From JAFDZV01 sp964455525 (GTDB lineage Bacteria; Bacteroidota; Ignavibacteria; OLB7), in the NCBI GenBank assembly GCA_964455525.1, contig CAYVWR010000002.1:868001-932000 (forward strand): 64,000 bases of DNA, written 5' to 3'. Under the pieces are notes generated by a model. That model saw nothing but the letters and a program-made list of their open reading frames with translations. It did not search any database and was not told the DNA's origin. A program made the position numbers and the translations under genes. Below, piece after piece: positions 10,735 to 20,419 of this stretch. How positions within the stretch are numbered: position 1 is the stretch's first letter; the number at the start of each line of letters is the position of its first letter.

Positions 10735-11544
10735 CTAGACGATCAAGCGCACGGGATTTGTCGAATCCTCCAGCGCTATCACGCGGACCGGTGCGTTCAA
10801 CTGGGCCGCGACCCGTTCTACAAGGGCGGTTATGCCGCCAGTCACAAGCGATTCCGACTCCGCATGCCCTGGATCGAGCACCGGAATGTGGTCGTTTGCC
10901 GCATGAAATCCATGATAGCGGATATCTGCTGTAATAAAGGCGTCGGCGCCTGCCTCTACAGCATGATTGTAGAAACTCATGCCGCTGCCTCCAAGAATCG
11001 CCACGTTGTGTATCATGCGCTCGTCCCGGTTGCCGGGGGGAGTTGATATTCGCACCCCTTGTGCGCCACATGCGGCGCGCAGCAGCGCCGCCAGGGCTTC
11101 CAGTTGCAACGGTTCCGAGAGTTTCCCGATGGCCCCCATGCCGGCACCATCGCGCCGTGCATCCGGGACCAACGGCCGTACATCTGCCAGACCGAGCCGG
11201 TGTGCCAGAAGGGCGCTTGTTCCCTGCGGATGTGCGTCGAATGCCGTGTGCACGATATAGAGTGCAATCCGGCGGTCGATCAGCGCCACGACGGTCCGTT
11301 CCACGCGGTTGCCATCGGTGATACGTTTCAGGGCGGGGTAGATCAACGGGTGGAATGCAACAATAAGTTCGGCCCCCGCCTCCGCCGCAAGCCGTACCAT
11401 TCGCTCATCGACCTCGTAGGCAACCGCCACCGTGCTCAGCGTACGATCCTCGGCCATTACCTGCACGCCTACCGGATCATCGGCCATTGCCAGCTCAAGG
11501 GGCAACTCGCGTGCAAGTTCCTTCAGAAATTCCCGTATATGCAT
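10735..11544 (-). CDS. Nif3-like dinuclear metal-centre protein
   Basis: The 269-residue protein is of the Nif3/YbgI family (sometimes named GTP cyclohydrolase I type 2 homologue), forming hexameric toroids with two metals per subunit. Seen are HTAFDAHPQGTS (metal Asp) and a C-terminal GHAESE (His and Glu ligands). At the site where relatives usually have two adjacent His, this protein reads VAFHPLIYP: Phe64 then His65, so one expected ligand is missing. It lacks the large PII-like insert found in some homologues. Likely operon with the coiled-coil zinc-ribbon gene downstream and the lipoprotein gene 12 nt upstream. The cellular function of the family is unresolved. Confidence 0.9.
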   Translation of the reverse strand: MHIREFLKELARELPLELAMADDPVGVQVMAEDRTLSTVAVAYEVDERMVRLAAEAGAELIVAFHPLIYPALKRITDGNRVERTVVALIDRRIALYIVHTAFDAHPQGTSALLAHRLGLADVRPLVPDARRDGAGMGAIGKLSEPLQLEALAALLRAACGAQGVRISTPPGNRDERMIHNVAILGGSGMSFYNHAVEAGADAFITADIRYHGFHAANDHIPVLDPGHAESESLVTGGITALVERVAAQLNAPVRVIALEDSTNPVRLIV

Positions 11545-11555
11545 ACTGGTGCCGC

Positions 11556-12128
11556 TTAATTGGTCCCAATACGCTTGAACAGGGGGAGAAGCGTCCGGGT
11601 TGATTCGGACCGATCGAACTTCGATGCAATGCGAAACTGCGTTGTTTCGGCAGGCCAGAAGACTACTGGCATCATGGCATTGGGAACTGTGCCGTTTGCC
11701 GCATCAAATGCCTCTACCGCAAAATCGGACTTCTGGCCGACGTGATACATCCACGGGCCTTTCCCTTCGTGGCGGTAAAGCCCGATATCTTCGTAATGAA
11801 TGAAATCGAAGGAGACCTCGCCGTTCAGCTCTCCGTTGCTTTCGTAGAGCCGCTTCTTGAAGTTGATGTAATCGGGATAGAACTCCTCGAATTTGCTTCC
11901 CTTCAGGTACTTGGTTACCAGCTCGGAATAGTCTCGAACCGTCACGTCCTTGCCGTCCTCCTCGATCGAGCCGATGTTGTAGAACGTGATTGTGCCGGAG
12001 CCGGAGCCATCGGGTTTCACATTCAGCACGATCTCCTTTCGCTCGGCGGTAAGGCAGCCGCCTGCGCCAAGGGCGCATACAAGCAGCAATATAGTTGTAA
12101 GAAAACGACTCTTTGAGTGATTGCTCAT
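11556..12128 (-). CDS. Hypothetical lipoprotein
   Basis: The product of 190 residues begins MSNHSKSRFLTTILLLVCALGAGGC, a signal peptide with a lipobox ending at Cys25. The mature part starts with alternating hydrophobic and polar residues typical of beta strands (KEIVLNVKPDGSGSGTITFYNI) and I recognise no domain. The start at 12128 gives a normal signal peptide; the longer frame upstream adds a non-secretory extension. The stop is 12 nt before the Nif3-like start codon, so it is probably the first gene of that operon. Confidence 0.75.
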   Translation of the reverse strand: MSNHSKSRFLTTILLLVCALGAGGCLTAERKEIVLNVKPDGSGSGTITFYNIGSIEEDGKDVTVRDYSELVTKYLKGSKFEEFYPDYINFKKRLYESNGELNGEVSFDFIHYEDIGLYRHEGKGPWMYHVGQKSDFAVEAFDAANGTVPNAMMPVVFWPAETTQFRIASKFDRSESTRTLLPLFKRIGTN

Positions 12129-12309
12129 AATGGGTACGTTCGGATCTACGCAGGAGAGGATGTTTGGCAGCGTATGGGATGCGATCGCGGGGATGTTCGG
12201 GCCGATGCTGAGCCAGCTCGCCGCGAGGATGACCAATCACTGCAAACGGCGGAGCCTAACCATTCATCTGCATTACGGAATAGCCCCAGACTGCTGGGAA
12301 CATGAGGAG

Positions 12310-12391
12310 CGGAGGGCGAGGGACTCGAACCCCCACAGGCTTGCGCCCGGCGGTTTTCAAGACCGCTGCAATACCATTATGCGAGCCCTCC
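12310..12391 (-). tRNA. tRNA-Ser (anticodon UGA)
   Basis: The minus strand reads a 7-bp acceptor stem (GGAGGGC with GCCCTCC), a D arm containing AATGGTATT, an anticodon stem-loop GGTCTTGAAAACC with anticodon TGA, a long type II variable arm (GGGCGCAAGCC) and a T arm ending GGTTCGAGTCCC. The long variable arm and UGA anticodon identify serine. The discriminator is G, as expected for serine tRNAs, and CCA is not encoded, so a nucleotidyltransferase must add it. Confidence 0.93.
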
Positions 12392-13415
12392 GTAGTTGCC
12401 ACGACCGGTTCTGAACGATGCTTACGTTACTGACGTTCCCAGTCTTTTCCTCGTGTCTATCATGCCGAGGATTGGTGATCGTTGCACCGTGGATTGGTCA
12501 AAGATAATATAATTTGGTCCGACTGCGGTTTAGGGATGCAAGATTTTCTTCGATCAAATGCCCTGTACCGCCGTTTTTCATGGAAATCATCGCCGGATTC
12601 AGCGTGCAATGGCGTCCGGGGCTGGCCGGAGCCACATCTCCGGGGGGGGAGCGATGTTCCTGGGCGGGCGGGGTAAGCCGTGCAGCATCGATCACAGGCC
12701 TGTTGCATCGTCGTGCAACTCGCCCACGATCACACGCCGGGTGATACAACGGCGGGTGCGGAGGCAATGCATGCGAAGCTCCTGGATGGGGGTACTGCTG
12801 GAGCGAGGGCAGGCTCCGGTCTTGTACCGTGATGCCGGGGATATCCCGGAATGGCAATCGTGCCCTCATGGCACCAAAAGCATAGATTCGTACTCGGCAG
12901 TTGTAAGACCGTTATTGCAATTTCAAGTGTTTCCAATAACACGGGACTCCTTGGGCTGATTGTCCCCTTCGGCGGTTCCAGGCCGATGATGGCACCAGGA
13001 GGGCCTAGCGCAGAGGAACGATGCGCAAACAGCGATGCGGATGCATCGGCGCGGAGTGCGTCGCTGCCCTCCGATTTGCAGATGCCGATCTCTCTCGAAC
13101 AGCATATGCATGATATGCGGCGTGCGCCTCTCGGCACTGCCGGACCTTGTGCCGATAATGAAACAAGGGCGGGAGGGGAGAGAGGCCGGGTCTTCGAGGA
13201 TACCACTGCTGTGCCGGCTTCGCTGGCCGATTCAACAAAACGGTAGTCAACAAAACGGTAGGCCGGTCGCACGATGTGCGCATCCCTGGTTGCGCACGAG
13301 CTGTTCCGTCCCCTAGCCACTCCCCTGAAAACTCGTATGTTGGCCTCTTTTGCCGGTTGCCGACCTCCCCGCCTGCGGAAGCCGGTCGGGAATGAGCGCC
13401 TATGGAGTTTTCGCA
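12392..13415. other. Gene-free spacer upstream of recQ
   Basis: About 1 kb holds overlapping open frames on both strands, but their products are rich in Arg, Ser, Pro and Cys, lack any known motif and overlap each other, so I judge none to be genes. A small hairpin (GTTGCA at 12702-12707, TGCAAC at 12714-12719) is present. I searched by eye for tmRNA and SRP RNA cores and saw neither. Confidence 0.45.
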
Positions 13416-14900
13416 ATGATGATTCGCCAGCCAGCCGATGTGCTTCGCTCCGTCTTCGGCTTCCAGAGCTTTCGTGGAACACAGGAGCATATCATCAACC
13501 GTCTTGTGGGCGTGGATGGGCCGCGTGGGCATTGTCTGGTGCTTATGCCGACCGGTGGGGGGAAGTCGCTCTGCTATCAGGTGCCGGCGCTATCGCTTGA
13601 TGGCGGCACCCTTGTTATCAGCCCGCTTATCGCGCTGATGCAGGATCAGGTGGATGCTCTGCGACGTCGTGATATCCCTGCCGCATTTATCAACTCCACC
13701 GTCTCGAAAGCCGATCGCGAAAAGCGGCTCGATGATTTTGTTGCTGGCAGATACAAGCTGTTGTATGTAACCCCGGAGCGCTTTCGCAAGCCGGAGTTCG
13801 TGGAGCGGATACGGCGGGCGGACATTGCGTTGCTTGCCGTGGATGAGGCGCATTGCATATCCGAGTGGGGGCATGATTTTCGTCCCGATTATTCTCGTCT
13901 CGGAGAGTTCCGCCAGCTTATCGGCAACCCGGTTACGGTTGCCCTGACTGCAACGGCGACCCCAGAGGTGCAGAAGGATATCGTCACGCGGCTGGGACTG
14001 GAGAACGTGGAGATCATCCATGAGGGCATACGCCGTCCAAACCTGCGCTTGGAGGGACGCGAGATATTCTCGGATCAACAGAAGATCAATGCCGTGCTGG
14101 ATGTGCTCGGCCGGTACCGGGGTTCCGGCATCATCTATTTCTCCCTGATCCAGACCCTGGAGGAGTTCTCCGACATCCTCCAGCGCAAGGGCTTCAGGCA
14201 TGGGGTCTATCATGGCAAGCTCTCGGCGGGAGCGCGTAAGAGCATGGGCCGCCGTTTTATCGGCGGGGAGAATATGCTGATGCTGGCAACAAATGCGTTC
14301 GGTATGGGGATTGATAAGCCCGATATCCGCTTTATCATCCATGCGGAGGTGCCGTCGTCGGTGGAGTCATATTATCAGGAGATCGGCCGTGCCGGCCGTG
14401 ATGGCCTCGATTCGCTCTGCCTGCTGCTGTACGATCAGGATGATCTCCATATCCAGATGGATTTCATCAAGTGGTCGAATCCCAATGCAGGCTTCTATGC
14501 ACGGCTGTATGGGCTGCTGGAGGGAGAACGGGATCTGGTGAATTCGCTTGGGATGGAACATCTCCGCGAGCAGCTCAACTTCAAGAACCGTCGTGATTTT
14601 CGTCTGGAAACCGCGCTCGGTATACTCGATCGTTATGGTGTGACCGAGGGTGCGATCGAGGAGCAGACGCTGCGGTTGGTGGGTGATCTGCCGGATGATC
14701 TACAGGATGAGGATCTGCTCGGTGAGAAGCTGGCACAGGCTCATCGCAAGCTCCTCTCGGTGGTGCAGTATTTTCGTGGGGAGGGATGCCGCCGTGTCTT
14801 CATCGCCGGATATTTCGGCTTTCATGATGAGCCTCGTTGTGGCAACTGTGATCTCTGTAGCCAGGAGGATGCGGATGCCGCTCAGCAGGAGGAGCCATAG
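13416..14900 (+). CDS. recQ: ATP-dependent DNA helicase RecQ, short form
   Basis: RecQ unwinds DNA 3' to 5' during recombination and repair. The 494-residue protein has Walker A PTGGGKS (about 45-51), the DEAH box with the RecQ loop VDEAHCISEWGHDFRP (about 138-155), motif VI QEIGRAGRDG and a C-terminal zinc-binding region with Cys in GEGCRRV and RCGNCDLC. It stops just after the zinc domain and so lacks the winged-helix and HRDC domains. The start at 13416 was chosen for GGAG 8 nt upstream; an in-frame ATG at 13392 is possible. A gene-free spacer lies upstream, and it converges on a small minus-strand gene. Confidence 0.95.
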   Translation: MMIRQPADVLRSVFGFQSFRGTQEHIINRLVGVDGPRGHCLVLMPTGGGKSLCYQVPALSLDGGTLVISPLIALMQDQVDALRRRDIPAAFINSTVSKADREKRLDDFVAGRYKLLYVTPERFRKPEFVERIRRADIALLAVDEAHCISEWGHDFRPDYSRLGEFRQLIGNPVTVALTATATPEVQKDIVTRLGLENVEIIHEGIRRPNLRLEGREIFSDQQKINAVLDVLGRYRGSGIIYFSLIQTLEEFSDILQRKGFRHGVYHGKLSAGARKSMGRRFIGGENMLMLATNAFGMGIDKPDIRFIIHAEVPSSVESYYQEIGRAGRDGLDSLCLLLYDQDDLHIQMDFIKWSNPNAGFYARLYGLLEGERDLVNSLGMEHLREQLNFKNRRDFRLETALGILDRYGVTEGAIEEQTLRLVGDLPDDLQDEDLLGEKLAQAHRKLLSVVQYFRGEGCRRVFIAGYFGFHDEPRCGNCDLCSQEDADAAQQEEP

Positions 14901-15043
14901 CGTTTACGGGATGGTGATCCTCCCTATATCCCCAGAGACGGGTGTGCGCAGGGCTGCGCTCCGTTGTGCAGCGCCTGGTACATGGTTCCATCGGGGCTGC
15001 AAACGAGGATGCCAGGCCGTTGGCGGGCGGCCGTTGAAAACGT

Positions 15044-15080
15044 AAAAGCCCGACTGGGGGCAATATCCCAGCCGGGCCTT
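15044..15080 (-). terminator. Terminator of the small membrane-protein gene
   Basis: Arms GCCCGACTGGG (15048-15058) and CCCAGCCGGGC (15067-15077) form an 11-bp stem. As minus-strand RNA the odd pair is G-U and the stem is followed by TTTTACG; on the plus strand it is an A-C mismatch. It therefore serves the minus-strand gene at 15103 rather than recQ. Confidence 0.85.
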
Positions 15081-15102
15081 CAAGTTTTGCATGCTGCTGG
15101 AA

Positions 15103-15324
15103 TCACCAGATGATAAATCCGAGGAGCAGGGCGATGATCGCTCCGGAGAGAGCGCCAAGAATAAGTCCTACCATAACGCCGTCGCGGCGTCCGGCCTCGT
15201 ATTCGGATGCCGGGAGAAGCATCGGTGCGTTCTGAAGCTCCGCTGCCCATGTATCATGTAATGTGCTCGCATCACGGTTCTGCCAGGATGTGGATGTGCC
15301 ACTGGGGGCATACAATGTGCTCAT
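15103..15324 (-). CDS. Small single-pass membrane protein
   Basis: A 73-residue product has a polar N-terminal half (MSTLYAPSGTSTSWQNRD) and one C-terminal transmembrane helix with small residues spaced for helix packing (VGLILGALSGAIIALLLGF). A positively charged EAGRRDG precedes the helix, suggesting the N-terminus stays in the cytoplasm with a tail-anchored layout. No family is recognised. A clear terminator follows, which supports it being expressed. Function unknown. Confidence 0.7.
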   Translation of the reverse strand: MSTLYAPSGTSTSWQNRDASTLHDTWAAELQNAPMLLPASEYEAGRRDGVMVGLILGALSGAIIALLLGFIIW

Positions 15325-16396
15325 TGCTGGACCTGAGTTGTTATTGACCTACAGTTGAACCTCTGTAACGTGAACTAACAGATCATCATCTGGGGTGAGG
15401 ATCGGCTTTCACACTGGGAACGAAGATAGATATCTGCCCAACACTATGCAATACACAATAGGGCTGGCAGTGTGCAGAGGTAATAAAGTTTATGGGGGTG
15501 CCGGGAAAAGGATGCCGGGGTTCCGGCTCTCCCTTGCTCCACTGGTTCCGGTCTCCCCGGATCAGGGGTAGATCGGTGCAAGAGAGGGGCACAGGCGAAA
15601 CTGAGGTCTCGCGCATTGGTCGAGATAATGCACAGTGCAGGACCATATATAGGGAATGTGGTCGCTCCGTCCAGGGGGCTACACGGCCCGGCAGCTTATC
15701 ATTCCAGGCCTCCATGCAGCGCGATAGCAGACCATGAGCACGCAGTAAGATCTGGCAACCACAATGGTGAAGTGGCCGCACATGCCGCAATCAATAGTCC
15801 GTGCCTGGGCTGTGGCCGGAGCAATGCGGCCATCATAACCGGGAGAGCTTCCTGATGGCTACAGAAATCGCACAGCAAATATTCATGAAGTCTCCCCTTG
15901 GTTTATCCCCATCTTCGCATCCCAATATATTTGTGTTGTGTCCGGCTCGCCCACCGTGGGCGTTGAAAAGGTAGAATGCAGAGGATGAGATGGGCGTGGA
16001 GGAAAGAGATGGCAGGGGAGAAGGTGTGTGGGGAGCACCTCGTTCCGTACCGATGGGCCTGGCCGCATATGAGGACAAACGGAACTAGGGATCGGTACCG
16101 CCCTGCCCGCTTTGTTTTTCGGGCAATGGTGGTGTAGATAAAAGCGTTCAAGCAGCAATCAAAACGCACCGCTGCATTCCGATGGAAACCGAATGGGAAA
16201 TGCGTTGACAACGGTGCATGCTATTGTAGGCAGCATGTAAACAGTTGCCGGATACGCCCGGATTGATTGCTGATTCTGTGTTGTATGTATGAAATGAGTG
16301 GTCTATATTTACCTCGGTATCAGGGGTTGTATCCCCTATGGTTTCATGATGATCTCATTTGCCGCTCACACGATGTTTGAATAATCCCGATCGACT
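15325..16396. other. Gene-free spacer of about 1.1 kb
   Basis: No frame here looks coding: those present are short, overlapping and compositionally odd. The stretch from about 16230 to 16396 is more AT-rich and probably carries the promoter of the secreted-protein gene starting at 16397; AGGGGTTGTATCCCCT near 16324 is a short inverted repeat there. Otherwise I see nothing definite. Confidence 0.4.
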
Positions 16397-16837
16397 ATGA
16401 GATGGTATGCTCGATTCCTTTTTGCTGTCTGCATCTGGAGCGTAGGCCACACCCTCCTCATTGCCCAGAACCTTTGTTCGTCTGATGGTTGTGCGGAGCC
16501 ATGGTCTGCTCCCACCTATGTGAACATCAACCCTCTTGAATTACCTTTTGCCGAGTGCACCATCTCGTATATTTATGAATGGCGGATCTGCAATGGCGTA
16601 ATCGAATACCGTTATCACGATGTCAGCACATCGGGCAACTGCGATTTCCTACTCGACACCACCATTCTTGAAACAAATTTCTCGGCACTGAACGAGTGGA
16701 TCGACCTGCATATTCTCCAATCGGTTTTTAATGAGGGTGGTAATTATACGAGTATACCCCCATCCATCTCCATTTCTCGATCGGGGGAATGCCCTGTGGA
16801 GAATAGAATATCGGAGGCTGAATGGCGATGTGCTTGA
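16397..16837 (+). CDS. Secreted protein, possibly frameshifted
   Basis: The 146-residue frame begins with a signal peptide (MRWYARFLFAVCIWSVGHTLLIAQ) followed by a Cys-rich mature region (NLCSSDGCAEPW, FAECTISYIYEWRICNG) that may form disulphides outside the cytoplasm. I recognise no domain. The frame ends abruptly after SRSGECPVEN, while the +1 frame continues with plausible protein (RRLNGDVLETFDGVRW) to a stop at 16905. A one-base change near the five-G run at about 16782 would join them. It may thus be a broken gene, or an intact short one. Confidence 0.6.
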   Translation: MRWYARFLFAVCIWSVGHTLLIAQNLCSSDGCAEPWSAPTYVNINPLELPFAECTISYIYEWRICNGVIEYRYHDVSTSGNCDFLLDTTILETNFSALNEWIDLHILQSVFNEGGNYTSIPPSISISRSGECPVENRISEAEWRCA

Positions 16838-16954
16838 AACATTCGATGGAGTACGGTGGATATGGAAAAAAAAGAAGATGGAGGACGATGCAAACCCTCT
16901 GTGATATCTTCATTCATCCTGTGAATAATTTCAAATGAGCCGGAGGAATAGATC

Positions 16955-18394
16955 ATGAGAATGGCTGTTATACTGTGCCTGCTCGCCATTATTCTGGTGT
17001 CAACGCTCCATGCACAACACGCTTCCTGGACACCTCTGGTATTTCCAGACGCACCAAATCGTCCTGCATTGAAGGTCCTGTTTGATGAGCATGGTAATTT
17101 ATGGGCCTTGATTTTCAAGTCGTTCACGGCTGATGCTCAGGGCCGCCTTGTCTATAGCTATTTTGTCGGCCGTTACGATGGAGAGCACTGGACATCGTAT
17201 GCTCCCGGAAAGGAGATGCCATTCCGAACCGATAGCACCGAGCTGCGTGATATGCTCAGTGATCGTGACGGAAATATCTGGGTTGCGGGCGATCGTATGC
17301 TGAACCGTTATGATGGGGTGTCGTGGAAGGAGTTCCACCTCGATGATTCACTTGCCGCCTATAGATCGTATGAGCGGATCGCCTGCGATTCTCTCGGCAA
17401 TCTCTGGATTGCCAGCAGGAGCTTTCGGCCGATCAGCCGCCAGGGGTCGGTAACTACGGGTGAACAGTTCATCGAGGTCCATCGCTTCGATGGGAGCCGG
17501 TGGACCACACTATTGCATTCGGCGGGCATCTCGGAACATTTTTCCTTCGGGATATCCTCCCTGGCAATTTCTCCGTCCGGGCATGTATGGATTACATCGT
17601 TCCAGCGATCGGCATCGGCTGGTGGAGGGCTGTACAGGCTGGAGAACGACCAGTGGGTTCCGTTCAATGTTCCAGCAGCTGATACTACCAGTACTACCCA
17701 TGCCCTATCCCCGAACATAGCGATGTGTGATCCTGGGGGGGATGTATGGCTGGGGTATGGGCAATCGATGGTCGATGGGAGGAGCTACCTGAGTGGTGGC
17801 ATCGCCCGGTTTACCATGCAGCAGGAGCACTGGGAACGCTTTCCCTTTTATCTCCTCCCTCCCGATTCACTGCATCGGGGGGTGCTGCAAAGCGTATCGG
17901 CCCTTCTGATGGATGAACGCAATGTGGTATGGTCAGGAGGGAATTATGGGCTGGCACAGTACGATGGTGTCTCCTGGCAGGCCTTCCGTCCGTCCGAGTC
18001 GATTCCAGGCACGTTTGCAGATAATATCTTCTCTCTTGCCGTTGATTCCCACAATGATCTATGGCTTGGAACGGGGCAGGGAATTATTCGCTTCCGCGAG
18101 TTGCCATCTGCCGTCGCTGTGGATATAAACAGGACGGGAACCACGCTGAGCATTCTGCCCAATATCGTTACCCGTGGCCAGATGGTGTCTGTTGCCCTTT
18201 CCGGGCACTCGGCAGGAGACCCTGAGGTCAGGGTGGCCGATCCTCTTGGCCGAGATATTCCGGTCCAGACTACGGTCACTCGCGGCGGTGGAGATTTGTA
18301 TAGAGTGCATATCCGTACCGATCATCTGGCCGCTGGCATGTATTATCTCCACACTCCTGGAAACGCTTCATCCGCATGTTTCCTTGTCAGATAA
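16955..18394 (+). CDS. Secreted beta-propeller protein with T9SS-like C-terminal domain
   Basis: The 479-residue protein has a signal peptide (MRMAVILCLLAIILVSTLHAQ), then at least six repeats of the two-component-regulator propeller type, such as DRDGNIWVAGDRMLNRYDGV, DSLGNLWIASRS and DSHNDLWLGTGQGIIRF. These usually fold into a sensory or binding beta-propeller. The last about 80 residues (VSVALSGHSAGDPEVRVADPLGRDI to LAAGMYYLHTPG) resemble a T9SS type A sorting domain, implying export across the outer membrane. The start has GGAGG 10 nt upstream. Ligand unknown. It follows the possibly broken secreted gene on the same strand. Confidence 0.85.
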   Translation: MRMAVILCLLAIILVSTLHAQHASWTPLVFPDAPNRPALKVLFDEHGNLWALIFKSFTADAQGRLVYSYFVGRYDGEHWTSYAPGKEMPFRTDSTELRDMLSDRDGNIWVAGDRMLNRYDGVSWKEFHLDDSLAAYRSYERIACDSLGNLWIASRSFRPISRQGSVTTGEQFIEVHRFDGSRWTTLLHSAGISEHFSFGISSLAISPSGHVWITSFQRSASAGGGLYRLENDQWVPFNVPAADTTSTTHALSPNIAMCDPGGDVWLGYGQSMVDGRSYLSGGIARFTMQQEHWERFPFYLLPPDSLHRGVLQSVSALLMDERNVVWSGGNYGLAQYDGVSWQAFRPSESIPGTFADNIFSLAVDSHNDLWLGTGQGIIRFRELPSAVAVDINRTGTTLSILPNIVTRGQMVSVALSGHSAGDPEVRVADPLGRDIPVQTTVTRGGGDLYRVHIRTDHLAAGMYYLHTPGNASSACFLVR

Positions 18395-18553
18395 CAGGTG
18401 AACCCAACCCTATAATCACCAAGGGCAGAAGCCGGTATGATAAAGCCAATCAGAATACTCATACAGTTGATTCTCATCTGCGTTGGTAGCGTGCGGCGGA
18501 CCGGCCCCGGCAGATAGATGTGCCGGGGCATTGGCAGGGGGCCATGGTGCGGA

Positions 18554-20419
18554 TCAAGGTGTGCCGGTCACCGTGCTCCCTATCATCTGTTCATCGATCG
18601 TGTCGTCGCCAACATGGCTCTGGATCGCCACCAGACGGGCGAAGACGCCTCCTGCGGTCATAAGCTCATCGTAGGTGCCGGACTCAATGATCGTTCCCTG
18701 ACGGAGTACCGCCACCCGGTCGGCATTGCGGATGGTGCTGAGCCGGTGAGCGATCACAAGCGTGGTGCGGTTGCGCATCACCCGATCGAGCGCATCCTGC
18801 ACAAGCCGTTCCGACTCCGAATCGAGCGAGCTGGTCGCTTCGTCGAGGATGAGGATCGCCGGATCTTTCACGATCGCACGCGCTATCGCTATGCGCTGGC
18901 GCTGCCCTCCCGAAAGCTGCACGCCCCGTTCGCCTACCACGGTCTGATATCCCTCCGGGAAGGATTCGATGAACTCCGCAGCGTTTGCCAGCCGTGCCGC
19001 TTCCTGTATCCGTTCCTGGCTTACCTCAGGGTTGCCGTATGCGATGTTTTCGGCGATCGTCCCGCCAAAGAGTATGACATCCTGGGGGACGATGGCGATG
19101 GAGGATCGGAAGTCGAGAAGCGTATACTCCGCTGCCGGGCGGCCATCAACGATCAGCTCGCCGGATGTCGGCTCATAAAATCGCATAAGGATGCCGGCAA
19201 CGGTGGATTTTCCCGCGCCGGATGGGCCGACCAGCGCGAGGCTTGTGCCCGCCGGAACATCCAGCGAGATGCCTTGCAGTACCGGCAGGTCAGGGCGTGA
19301 GGGATATGCAAAGGAGATGTCACGGAACTCGATATGGCCTTGTGCCGGGATCGAGCCGAGCGAACGGTCGATATCTTCGGCCGAGCTTTGCAGCAGATCG
19401 CGCACACGCTCGCTTGCCCCGAGTGCGCTTTGCACCGATCCATAGAGATCGGCAAAACTTCCCATGGCCGCACCTACAAAGAGGGCATACAGGACAAACG
19501 ATGTCAGCGAGCCGATCGTCAGCGAGCCATCGATGACCATATGGCCGCCGTACCAGATCACGCCGACGATGCCGCCAAAAAGGATGAAGATAATCAGCGC
19601 TATAAATGCTCCGCGTGCCCGTCCTACGCGAAGTGCCACCCCGATAAGCTCTCCCAGCGTCCGGTCGTATCGGGCTGTCTCGCGACGTTCGGCTGTGAAT
19701 GCCTTTACGGCGCTGATCCCCTGGAATGTTTCCTCGGCCACGGTGTTCAGCTTTGCATGCAGATCATGCAGTTTCTTGCTCGCCTTGCGTATCAGCCGAC
19801 CGAAGACGAGCGCGATCAGCACAAGGATTGGAATCGCCACCAGCATCACCAGCGTCAACTGCGGCGAGGTATAGGCCACCAGCGCAATGCCGCCGATCAG
19901 GATCACCAACTGCCGGATAAGCTCGGAGAGCGCCGTGGTGATCGTAAACTGTATCTGCCCTACATCGGTGGTGATACGGCTGGTAAGCTCTCCAACGCGG
20001 TTCTTGTGGAAAAACTCCATCGGGAGCCGGAGGATTCGCCCATACAGATCGTGGCGCAGATCGGCAAGCGTCCGCTCTGCTACCTCGGTGATGAAGTAGC
20101 TGCGAACATAACTGAATGCGGACTGTGCAAAGAGTGCTACGATCAGCAGAAGCGTAAGCTCGTTGAGCGTAAGGCGGTCCGGCCCGGTGCCGGTCGTTGC
20201 ATCGACAAGCATGCCGGTGAGGCCGGGAAATGCCAGGCCGGAGAGCGACGACAGGAACAGGGCGACAAGGGCCAGGATAAACTTCCAGCGGTAGGGGCGG
20301 AGGTAGCGGAACAGGAATCGAGCGCCGTCGATGGAGCCTCGCGTGATCTTCAGTTTCTTGAAGTCGAAGCCCTTTCTCGTACCGTTGCCGGCATCGGGTG
20401 TTTGTGCGGAGTCGGACAT
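18554..20419 (-). CDS. MsbA-like ABC exporter (fused membrane and ATPase domains)
   Basis: The 621-residue half-transporter would dimerise in the inner membrane and export a lipid, peptide or drug using ATP. An N-terminal six-helix exporter domain (about 50-330) is followed by a nucleotide-binding domain with Walker A GPSGAGKST, signature LSGGQRQRIAIARA, Walker B ILILDEATSSLD and the H-loop VIAHRLSTI. The start at 20419 (MSDSAQTP) follows an AGGTTAC stretch; upstream codons look non-coding. It resembles lipid A flippase MsbA and multidrug exporters, and I cannot choose between them. Single gene. Confidence 0.93.
   Translation of the reverse strand: MSDSAQTPDAGNGTRKGFDFKKLKITRGSIDGARFLFRYLRPYRWKFILALVALFLSSLSGLAFPGLTGMLVDATTGTGPDRLTLNELTLLLIVALFAQSAFSYVRSYFITEVAERTLADLRHDLYGRILRLPMEFFHKNRVGELTSRITTDVGQIQFTITTALSELIRQLVILIGGIALVAYTSPQLTLVMLVAIPILVLIALVFGRLIRKASKKLHDLHAKLNTVAEETFQGISAVKAFTAERRETARYDRTLGELIGVALRVGRARGAFIALIIFILFGGIVGVIWYGGHMVIDGSLTIGSLTSFVLYALFVGAAMGSFADLYGSVQSALGASERVRDLLQSSAEDIDRSLGSIPAQGHIEFRDISFAYPSRPDLPVLQGISLDVPAGTSLALVGPSGAGKSTVAGILMRFYEPTSGELIVDGRPAAEYTLLDFRSSIAIVPQDVILFGGTIAENIAYGNPEVSQERIQEAARLANAAEFIESFPEGYQTVVGERGVQLSGGQRQRIAIARAIVKDPAILILDEATSSLDSESERLVQDALDRVMRNRTTLVIAHRLSTIRNADRVAVLRQGTIIESGTYDELMTAGGVFARLVAIQSHVGDDTIDEQMIGSTVTGTP

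Noticed and set aside
12730..13532. Overlapping frames of 250 and 175 codons in the spacer upstream of recQ
   Set aside because: They overlap each other and recQ, and their products are Arg/Ser/Pro-rich with no motif.
15833..16211. Overlapping minus-strand frames of 81-102 codons
   Set aside because: They are mutually overlapping, Pro/His/Cys-rich and lack ribosome sites or known motifs.
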